From Flavobacteriales bacterium UBA5692 (GTDB lineage Bacteria; Bacteroidota; Bacteroidia; Flavobacteriales_D; Sanyastnellaceae): DNA of 12,665 bases. Every line of letters begins with the position of its first letter. Position 1 is the stretch's first letter. The stretch is from NCBI GenBank assembly GCA_002420235.1, contig DIHQ01000094.1, positions 1 to 12,665 of the forward strand. Reading direction: 5' to 3'. The position numbers and the translations under genes were made by a program. Shown here piece after piece: positions 1-5,717 of the stretch. The notes under the pieces were generated by a model. It saw only the letters and a list, made by a program, of their open reading frames with translations. It was not told the origin of the DNA and made no database searches.

Positions 1-469
1 CGTTGTCTTTCACCGATTTGGTGCGTTGCAAGATGCAAATGAGACCCACAGCGATGGGGTATGTCTGCTCGGCCTTTGCGACACCGCGTTGAACGGCCTC
101 TTGCAAGGCATCTGGTGAAATGTGCTTGTGCTTATCCAATAAAAAACTTGGAGCATAACGCAATTCAAGTATGCGAACGTTGGACTGAAGGTACATGTCT
201 TCACAAACTTCGAATGCAACCTGCTCAATGCAATCTGCTGCATCGAGGACGTCCCGAGTATTGAGGAATTTGTGCAAGACGGAGGGCAACTCTCCCATTG
301 GAGACTGAATGAGAAAGGACTCGGCAAATTTTTTATCATCTGCCACGTCATACCCTCTTTCCAAAGCGAAATTCTTCAAGGTCGATTGTCGAATAGCTAA
401 CTCCAAGTGGCAATGGAGTTCCACCTTGGGCATAGCTTGGATGACCGGATCGATCGGATTCGCTTCCAT
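1..469 (-). CDS. Adenosine/adenine deaminase-like protein (5' part, runs off left edge)
   Basis: Amidohydrolase-fold purine deaminase that would release ammonia from adenosine or adenine in purine salvage, in the cytoplasm. About 156 N-terminal residues are visible. The metal-binding motif MPKVELHCHLE lies at residues 13-23, with His19 and His21 as the expected zinc ligands. A second family block, VRILELRYAPSF, follows about 90 residues later. The remaining catalytic residues (the downstream His, Glu and Asp) are outside the window. The start is the ATG at 467-469: an in-frame TGA lies two codons upstream and a TACCTTTG element ends 4 nt before the ATG. It is divergent from smpB, 47 bp away. 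One oddity is that the usual HLDG of adenosine deaminases reads HLEL here; HLEG is typical of adenine deaminases, so the substrate is uncertain. The family call is firm and the specificity is not. Confidence 0.85.
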   Translation of the reverse strand, partial: MEANPIDPVIQAMPKVELHCHLELAIRQSTLKNFALERGYDVADDKKFAESFLIQSPMGELPSVLHKFLNTRDVLDAADCIEQVAFEVCEDMYLQSNVRILELRYAPSFLLDKHKHISPDALQEAVQRGVAKAEQTYPIAVGLICILQRTKSVKDN

Positions 470-473
470 GACT

Positions 474-481
474 CAAAGGTA
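474..481 (-). promoter_or_regulatory. -7 promoter element of the deaminase gene (TACCTTTG)
   Basis: On the minus strand this reads TACCTTTG, an exact match to the Bacteroidota -7 consensus TAnnTTTG. Four nucleotides separate it from the ATG at 469, which would put transcription start at about the first base of the start codon. No clear TTG -33 element is seen at the expected distance. Confidence 0.7.
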
Positions 482-504
482 GAACTGCAGTGGCCTCCAT
501 GCTG

Positions 505-512
505 TACTTTTG
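505..512 (+). promoter_or_regulatory. -7 promoter element of smpB (TACTTTTG)
   Basis: TACTTTTG matches TAnnTTTG exactly and ends 4 nt before the ATG at 517. It decides the smpB start: the earlier in-frame candidates (GTG at 490, ATG at 499) lie upstream of the predicted transcription start. Its -33 zone falls on the -7 element of the divergent deaminase promoter. Confidence 0.7.
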
Positions 513-516
513 TCGA

Positions 517-954
517 ATGGCGGTTGAGATTAAAAATAAAAAGGCGTCTTACACCTATTTCCTGACTGATGATTTCACCGCTGGAATTCAATTGTTCGGT
601 TCGGAAATCAAGTCCATTAGGGCGGGTAAAGCCAGTATCGGTCAGGCATACTGCCGATTCAATGCTGGAGAGTTTTTCATTTATAACATGTATATCGCTG
701 AATATACAAATGCCGGATACATGCCGCATGAGGTTCGTCGTCCGCGAAAATTGCTGCTTCAAAAAAAAGAATTGAAAAAACTAGAAAAGCGATTGAAGGA
801 TGTCGGTGTCACCGTTGTTCCGTTACGAATGTTCATTGCTGACAGCGGTTACGCTAAGGTCGATATCGCTGTAGCAAAAGGGAAGAAGCTGCACGACAAA
901 CGCACTTCGCTTAAAGAAAAAGATCAGGCCAGGGATCTGGGGCGCCTATCATAG
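517..954 (+). CDS. smpB: SsrA-binding protein SmpB
   Basis: SmpB binds tmRNA and delivers it to stalled ribosomes in trans-translation, acting in the cytoplasm. From the ATG at 517 the product is 145 residues, close to the family's usual 150-160. Recognisable blocks are NKKASYTYFL near the N-terminus, then GIQLFGSEIKSIRAGKASI, YNMYIAEY, RKLLLQKKELKKL and AKGKKLHDKR. This matches the SmpB OB-fold order and its basic C-terminal region. The frame is open further upstream (GTG 490, ATG 499), but the TACTTTTG element 4 nt before 517 and the family N-terminus favour 517. The C-terminal tail ends in RDLGRLS and looks a few residues shorter than tails I recall from related Flavobacteria. The last 6 bp overlap the convergent gene. 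No tmRNA gene is visible in the window. Confidence 0.95.
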   Translation: MAVEIKNKKASYTYFLTDDFTAGIQLFGSEIKSIRAGKASIGQAYCRFNAGEFFIYNMYIAEYTNAGYMPHEVRRPRKLLLQKKELKKLEKRLKDVGVTVVPLRMFIADSGYAKVDIAVAKGKKLHDKRTSLKEKDQARDLGRLS

Positions 955-1521
955 GCGGACTTTACGATTTGCTACGCGGTAATTCTCTGTGAAAGCATTC
1001 CAATCCCAAAGGAAATGGGCCATGAGTACCTTGAGCTCACGCTGGATATTGGGCTCAGGAGTGTTCATGTCGCGAAAGTATGGTTCTTGAAATTGATTCA
1101 AGTTATACTTGTAGAAAATTGCCCTAGTCATCGCCGTGACGAGGTTTTTGGACGGTCGATTTATTTGTTTCAAAAACGACCGGTAATTCTTTATTTTTGA
1201 AGTGAAGGTCTCTGGTGCTATTCCGAACGCAAGGGCAAATTTTGAGCATATGTGCTGGATGATTTGCCGATCAACACCACTGTCGAAATGTTTGGGAATG
1301 AGTTGAAGATTTGCCGAGACGATAATCATCAAGAAACGACCATAATCTTCATGATCAAGATTAGGCCTTTCAATGAAGACATTTGATTCATTTAAAAAAG
1401 AGGCAATTTCGGGCCAACCTTGTTCTACCGTTTCAAAGGTGGTTTCCACGAAGAGAGATGCCACCTGCTCTTCGGTAAGCTTCCGCCTCGTCATCCAACT
1501 AAACAAACCAAGGTTCTTCAT
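949..1521 (-). CDS. Conserved Bacteroidota protein of unknown function (190 aa)
   Basis: No function can be assigned. From memory it resembles an unnamed family of roughly 190-residue proteins in Flavobacteria that share a C-terminal block with the pattern N-P-S-K-N, FYKY-LN-Q, YFR-MN and FLWDWNAF. Here this block spans about residues 120-178 (RPSKNLVTAM, FYKYNLNQFQ, YFRDMNTPEP, HFLWDWNAF). There is no signal peptide or transmembrane segment, so it is probably a soluble cytoplasmic protein rich in helix. The start is ATG 1519-1521, with a TAGATTTG element 10 nt upstream. Its 3' end overlaps the end of smpB by 6 bp, tail to tail, and its promoter is divergent from that of pyrD. Coding is supported by the long frame, the start context and the family resemblance. 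Confidence 0.75.
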   Translation of the reverse strand: MKNLGLFSWMTRRKLTEEQVASLFVETTFETVEQGWPEIASFLNESNVFIERPNLDHEDYGRFLMIIVSANLQLIPKHFDSGVDRQIIQHICSKFALAFGIAPETFTSKIKNYRSFLKQINRPSKNLVTAMTRAIFYKYNLNQFQEPYFRDMNTPEPNIQRELKVLMAHFLWDWNAFTENYRVANRKVRL

Positions 1522-1531
1522 CCTTGGGAAT

Positions 1532-1539
1532 CAAATCTA
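1532..1539 (-). promoter_or_regulatory. -7 promoter element of the 190-aa gene (TAGATTTG)
   Basis: The minus strand reads TAGATTTG, matching TAnnTTTG, 10 nt before the ATG at 1521. The predicted 5' leader is only about 6 nt. No clear -33 TTG is seen. The rest of the 111-bp gap (1522-1632) holds the pyrD element and nothing else recognised. Confidence 0.6.
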
Positions 1540-1620
1540 TTCGCTTCCCGCATGCTTGTGGCAGGTGGACGCACATTCGCTATCCACAGTTTTTTCAACA
1601 ACCAACAGAAGGAATCGTCT

Positions 1621-1628
1621 TATTTTTG
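1621..1628 (+). promoter_or_regulatory. -7 promoter element of pyrD (TATTTTTG)
   Basis: TATTTTTG matches TAnnTTTG and is separated by CACC (4 nt) from the ATG at 1633. It supports choosing this ATG over upstream in-frame codons. No clear -33 TTG is present. Confidence 0.65.
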
Positions 1629-1632
1629 CACC

Positions 1633-2661
1633 ATGTACAGAGCCCTCAAACCACTCATTTTCCTTCTGGAACCCGAGCGGGCCCATGAGTGGACCATGGT
1701 ACTGTTGACGTTAGTATGTAAGATTCCAGGCGTTAGCGCATTACTACGAGCTTTTTACTCTGTTGAATCCGCTGCATTGGAAGTGGAGGTAGCCGGTTTA
1801 AAATTTCCCAATCCAGTAGGATTGGCGGCAGGATTTGATAAGGATGCGAGGTGGCTTCAGCAAATGCGCATCCTTGGTTTTGGATTCGTTGAGATTGGCA
1901 CAGTGACGCCCTTACCACAAACCGGTAACCCCAAGCCACGTTTATTCAGGTTGCCAGAGGACAAAGGAATCATAAATCGGATGGGTTTTAACAATACCGG
2001 GATGGTCGCTGCTGTGACTCGTTTGCAAAGCCGACCGCCGGGATTAATTGTTGGCGGTAACATCGGAAAAAATAAAATCACGCCGAATGAGCAAGCAGAA
2101 TCAGATTACGTCCAAAGTTTTAATGCGTTATATGATTACGTTGACTATTTCGTAGTTAACGTGAGCTCACCCAACACTCCCGGATTGCGCGAATTGCAGG
2201 AGAGGGAGCCCCTTCAGCGGCTGCTTGAAACCCTCATGAGGGAGCAATCTAAGCATTCAGTTGGACGTCCAATCTTTTTAAAAATTGCACCCGACTTGAC
2301 GAATGCCCAACTAGATGACATCATAGATTTGGTTCAAACTACAGGCATTGCGGGCATTATAGCGACGAATACCACTATCTCAAGGGATGGATTGATTACC
2401 TCGGCTGCGGAGATAAAGCAAATGGGTTCAGGCGGTTTGAGCGGGGCACCTCTGCGCGCGCGCTCAACCGAAGTGATTCGGTATTTGCATAAAAAGTCCT
2501 TGGGGACGTTCCCCATAATTGGGGTTGGGGGCATATGTGGTCCGAAAGATGCACAAGAGAAGCTCGATGCCGGCGCAAGCCTAGTTCAGGTTTACTCTGG
2601 ACTGGTTCATGAGGGGCCGGCGTTAGTGAAGCGCATCAATAAGAGTCTGCTCGCCCGTTGA
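1633..2661 (+). CDS. pyrD: Dihydroorotate dehydrogenase, class 2 (quinone)
   Basis: Oxidises dihydroorotate to orotate with FMN and passes electrons to membrane quinone, the fourth step of pyrimidine synthesis. The 342-residue product is typical of class 2. The N-terminal helical stretch (about residues 1-45) is the class 2 membrane-associated extension. Next come GLAAGFDKDA (63-72), the substrate and catalytic loop NVSSPNTPGLR (176-186, with Ser179 as the expected base), FLKIAPDL (215-222), TNTTISR (245-251), GSGGLSGAPLR (266-276), GVGG (297-300) and VQVYSGLVHEGP near the end. The frame is open back to about 1420, but the family N-terminus and the promoter element place the start at 1633. 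The gene converges on the MBL-fold gene with only 6 nt between the stops. Confidence 0.96.
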   Translation: MYRALKPLIFLLEPERAHEWTMVLLTLVCKIPGVSALLRAFYSVESAALEVEVAGLKFPNPVGLAAGFDKDARWLQQMRILGFGFVEIGTVTPLPQTGNPKPRLFRLPEDKGIINRMGFNNTGMVAAVTRLQSRPPGLIVGGNIGKNKITPNEQAESDYVQSFNALYDYVDYFVVNVSSPNTPGLRELQEREPLQRLLETLMREQSKHSVGRPIFLKIAPDLTNAQLDDIIDLVQTTGIAGIIATNTTISRDGLITSAAEIKQMGSGGLSGAPLRARSTEVIRYLHKKSLGTFPIIGVGGICGPKDAQEKLDAGASLVQVYSGLVHEGPALVKRINKSLLAR

Positions 2662-2667
2662 TCCGAA

Positions 2668-3537
2668 TCAGCCCCAGGCCTCCTCAAAACTGGGAGCTAT
2701 CCCTGTGGCTCGGATTCCTTTTTCTGTAGATTCTAGCCGGCAGCACGCATTCTTAGCATCATGTTCAAAAAACAGCACCCAATTCTCTCGGTGGGCCTGC
2801 TCCAACAGTAAGGCCTTCTCCTCCATTGTGAGCAGGGGACGGGTGTCGTATCCGATGACCCATGCTAAAGGTAAGTGTGCGACAGCAGGTGTCAAATCAG
2901 CCATGTATGCTACCCGTGTTCCCCGGTAGGAAATAACAGGTAGCATCTGGCTGTCGGTGTGGCCATCAGCAAAGAATATATCCAATCCGGGGAATCGCTC
3001 ACCAAAAGGTTCGTTGTTCCACCGTCCGTTGCGTTCGATAAAATGCAGTTGTCCGCTTTCCTCCAAGGGTAAAAGATTTTCACTCAGGAAACTTGCTTTT
3101 TCTCGTGGGTTAGGATTCATAGCCCAGTTCCATTGGCGCTGAGACGTCCAAAATTTAGCATTGGGAAAGGCAGGTTTGTACAGGCCATTGACATCGCGCT
3201 CAACTGCGCCACCGACGTGGTCAAAATGAAGGTGTGTGAGCAGGACATCGGTAATGTCGTTGCTCGAAAAGCCACGCGATGCTAAAGATTTTTCAAGTGA
3301 ATCCTCCCCATGCAAATGGTAGTGACTGAAGAATTTTTCAGATTGTTTTGATCCGATGCCAGTATCCACCAAAAGGAGATTGTCTTCGTGTTCAACTAAC
3401 AAACAACGCATTGCCCAAGAGCACATGTTATTGACGTCCGACGCCATATGTTTACTCCATAAAGACTTGGGTACCACCCCAAACATTGCGCCGCCGTCCA
3501 GCATGAAGTTTCCGGTGTGAATCGTATGAAGTTGCAT
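2668..3537 (-). CDS. MBL-fold metallohydrolase
   Basis: Cytoplasmic metallo-beta-lactamase-fold hydrolase of 289 residues. The dinuclear metal-site ligands are all visible: THLHFDH (His102, His104, Asp106, His107), His193 in DGHTDS, Asp214 in YMADLTP and His259 in FFEHD. This arrangement, with VDTGIGSK before the motif, is shared with AHL-lactonase-like and other small-molecule hydrolases; the substrate cannot be read from sequence. There is no signal peptide. The start is ATG 3535-3537. It lies 9 nt downstream of the HMA/MauE-like gene on the same strand, so the two are probably co-transcribed. No TAnnTTTG element precedes it, which fits its being the second gene of an operon. Its stop is 6 nt from the stop of convergent pyrD. 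Confidence 0.9.
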   Translation of the reverse strand: MQLHTIHTGNFMLDGGAMFGVVPKSLWSKHMASDVNNMCSWAMRCLLVEHEDNLLLVDTGIGSKQSEKFFSHYHLHGEDSLEKSLASRGFSSNDITDVLLTHLHFDHVGGAVERDVNGLYKPAFPNAKFWTSQRQWNWAMNPNPREKASFLSENLLPLEESGQLHFIERNGRWNNEPFGERFPGLDIFFADGHTDSQMLPVISYRGTRVAYMADLTPAVAHLPLAWVIGYDTRPLLTMEEKALLLEQAHRENWVLFFEHDAKNACCRLESTEKGIRATGIAPSFEEAWG

Positions 3538-3546
3538 GGCAATAAA

Positions 3547-4263
3547 TTAGGGTATTAAAAGCGCTCCGGCCATTCCAACCATGATTAAGTCCTCAATGAT
3601 GGTTACTGTACTCATCGGCAAATTGAATGCTGTTCCCAGGCAAGCGCATTGAATGTTTTGCTTGCGTGTTACGGCCGTGATAACACCGATGGCACTAAAA
3701 CCCATTAAGATCACTGTACTCAGGGCCACGCAGAAAGTACCGCCTTCGATTGCCCACGCCATGCCAAGCGAAAATTCAAGAAAGGGATAGACGAATCCAT
3801 AAGCCGGGAGGACCTTGGCCATTAAATCGTACGATTGGTAGCTCGCTGCGAATCCTTGAATGTCGAGCAATTTAAAAAACGAAAAAATCAAGAAGAATCC
3901 GCTCATAAAGCACTCCATCCACGTAGTCGCTGTTCCATCCGTCCTCCAAGTGATCCCGGCAGAAACAGCTGAAACAAAAATGCCAATCAGGATCAGTGGC
4001 CAATACGTGCGCCAATGAATCCGATTAAGTGCAGGCCCTATTTCGGTGTCCAAAGCTAATTCGCTTGCCTTGTATTTGGGGTATGGTTCTAATGCCGTTG
4101 TAACCTCTGCGATGTCAATTTTACGTTCGGATTCTATCGTCACCTGCTCGGTAAAAAGGTCGACGGTGACCGACGATACTGAATCGATTTGTTGCATTTC
4201 ATAGGTCACTTTTACAGCACATCCGCTGCAGGTCATACCTTCGATTGAGAACGTCGATTTCAC
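3547..4263 (-). CDS. HMA domain fused to MauE/DoxX-like membrane protein
   Basis: A 238-residue fusion. Residues 1-65 form a heavy-metal-associated domain with GMTCSGC (Cys12 and Cys15), the copper or other soft-metal binding pair. Residues 87-237 carry about five hydrophobic segments (roughly 87-105, 115-133, 153-172, 177-197, 217-237), with CACLG at 206-210 before the last one. The pattern resembles MauE/DoxX-like redox-associated membrane proteins. It is probably an inner-membrane protein with a cytoplasmic metal-binding head, acting in metal handling or thiol redox; its exact job is unknown. The start is GTG 4261-4263. An in-frame TGA lies upstream with no ATG between, and a later start at Met10 would remove the first strand of the HMA fold. 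A TAGCTTTG match overlaps this GTG, leaving the promoter and start somewhat unsettled. It is followed by the MBL-fold gene. Confidence 0.85.
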   Translation of the reverse strand: MKSTFSIEGMTCSGCAVKVTYEMQQIDSVSSVTVDLFTEQVTIESERKIDIAEVTTALEPYPKYKASELALDTEIGPALNRIHWRTYWPLILIGIFVSAVSAGITWRTDGTATTWMECFMSGFFLIFSFFKLLDIQGFAASYQSYDLMAKVLPAYGFVYPFLEFSLGMAWAIEGGTFCVALSTVILMGFSAIGVITAVTRKQNIQCACLGTAFNLPMSTVTIIEDLIMVGMAGALLIP

Positions 4264-4309
4264 AAAGCTAAGTTCGAAGAATTTGGGTGAAACACGTTGA
4301 AATCAGACG

Positions 4310-4317
4310 TATTTTTG
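4310..4317 (+). promoter_or_regulatory. -7 promoter element of the purB unit (TATTTTTG)
   Basis: TATTTTTG matches TAnnTTTG, 22 nt before the purB ATG, giving a predicted leader of about 18 nt. A TTTG at 4282-4285 lies 24 nt upstream and could serve as -33, though the spacing is slightly long. No Shine-Dalgarno sequence is seen before the ATG. Confidence 0.6.
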
Positions 4318-4339
4318 TGCTTCATCTACGCCCGTTATT

Positions 4340-5716
4340 ATGAAGCTGAACGAACTCACAGCCCTTTCCCCAATCGACGGCCGTTACCGCAGTAAGACTG
4401 AGGCTATAGCGCCTTATCTGTCGGAATGGGGGCTCATGAAATACCGAGTGGAGGTCGAGATTGAGTACTTGATTGCTCTAGTAGGTGAGCCTGCATTGAA
4501 CTTGCCTCAATTTGAGTTGCAAACCTTGAATGACCTGCGGGCAATTTACATCCACTTTTCTGAAGCTAATGCAGAGAGGATTAAAGCCTTCGAACGCGAT
4601 ACCAATCACGACGTAAAGGCTGTGGAGTATTTTATCAAGGAGCGCATGACAGAATTGGGATGCGGAGCAATCAAGGAATTCGTGCATTTCGGATTGACTT
4701 CCCAAGACGTCAACAATACTGCTATTCCGCTCTCGTTGAAGCGTGCCACCACTGAAGTTTTCATTCCCTACCTTGAAGAAGTTCGAAGCACACTATTGGC
4801 TCAAGCGCGGGAATGGCGTGATATTCCCATGTTGGCTCGCACCCATGGCCAGCCGGCATCCCCAGTTACCCTTGGTAAAGAATGGGCAGTATTCGTGGAT
4901 CGGTTGGATGTACAACTGACGAAATTGAAATCGCTGGATTATCCATCAAAATTCGGTGGGGCAACGGGTCAGTTTAACGCGCATCTTGCTGCATATCCGA
5001 ATGCCGATTGGATAACTTTTGCGAATCGATTTGTGGAAGAGGGACTTGGCCTGAAACGAAGCCAGGTTACCACTCAAATTGAACATTATGATGGTTTGGC
5101 CGAGTGGTGCGATACGGTGCGACGGATTCAGGTGATTTTGATGGACTTGTGCAAAGACGTTTGGACGTACATCAGCCACAATTATTTTAAGCAAAAAATT
5201 AAAGCTGGTGAAGTCGGCAGCAGTGCGATGCCGCACAAAGTCAATCCTATTGATTTTGAGAATGCTGAGGGCAATTGGGGGGTGTCGAATGTCGTGCTTC
5301 AACATTTTGCAGAAAAGCTGCCTATCAGTCGTTTACAACGGGACTTAACTGATTCGACTGTTTTGCGAAACTTAAGTGTCCCATTAGGTCATAGTTTGGT
5401 GGCGCTGCAATCTTTGCAAAAAGGACTGGGCAAATTGTTGCTGAATGTCAGAGCTATTGATTCAGATATTGATGCCAATTGGGCAGTCGTTGCCGAAGGC
5501 ATACAAACAATTCTACGACGTGAGGGGTACCCCAAACCCTACGAAGCGCTCAAAGAATTGACACGTCAGAATACCGCGGTCACGGAGTCGCAAATTCAGT
5601 CCTTCATTGAAACGTTGGATGTGTCCGAAGAAATAAAACAGGAGCTTAATCGTTTAACCCCTGCGAGTTACATTGGCCTGTCTGCCCGTTTGGTTGACAG
5701 TTTGAAGGATCAGTAG
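4340..5716 (+). CDS. purB: Adenylosuccinate lyase
   Basis: Catalyses two fumarate-releasing steps: SAICAR to AICAR in purine synthesis and adenylosuccinate to AMP. The 458-residue product aligns by eye along its length with E. coli PurB, from the N-terminal LSPIDGRY onward. Key features are TNHDVKAVEYF (88-98), THGQPASP (168-175, His169 as the general acid/base equivalent of E. coli His171), and the fumarase/aspartase-superfamily signature GSSAMPHKVNP (293-303) with Ser295 on the mobile catalytic loop. RDLTDSTVLRNL follows. The start is ATG 4340, matching the family N-terminus. It is first in a plus-strand unit with the ABC exporter, which begins 1 nt after its stop. The promoter region is shared with the divergent HMA/MauE-like gene. 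Confidence 0.97.
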   Translation: MKLNELTALSPIDGRYRSKTEAIAPYLSEWGLMKYRVEVEIEYLIALVGEPALNLPQFELQTLNDLRAIYIHFSEANAERIKAFERDTNHDVKAVEYFIKERMTELGCGAIKEFVHFGLTSQDVNNTAIPLSLKRATTEVFIPYLEEVRSTLLAQAREWRDIPMLARTHGQPASPVTLGKEWAVFVDRLDVQLTKLKSLDYPSKFGGATGQFNAHLAAYPNADWITFANRFVEEGLGLKRSQVTTQIEHYDGLAEWCDTVRRIQVILMDLCKDVWTYISHNYFKQKIKAGEVGSSAMPHKVNPIDFENAEGNWGVSNVVLQHFAEKLPISRLQRDLTDSTVLRNLSVPLGHSLVALQSLQKGLGKLLLNVRAIDSDIDANWAVVAEGIQTILRREGYPKPYEALKELTRQNTAVTESQIQSFIETLDVSEEIKQELNRLTPASYIGLSARLVDSLKDQ

Positions 5717-5717
5717 T

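Noticed and set aside
10..351. Minus-strand open frame of 113 codons near the left edge
   Set aside because: It is another frame of the deaminase gene, whose own frame carries clear family motifs.
490..516. Earlier GTG/ATG starts for smpB
   Set aside because: They precede the predicted transcription start, and the added residues (MASMLYFCR) do not look like an SmpB N-terminus.
1420..1632. In-frame upstream extension of pyrD (71 extra residues)
   Set aside because: It overlaps the start of the opposing 190-aa gene, has no family resemblance, and lies upstream of the -7 element at 1621-1628.
2662..2667. Terminator between pyrD and the MBL-fold gene
   Set aside because: Only 6 nt separate the stops and no GC-rich hairpin with a T-run is visible around them.
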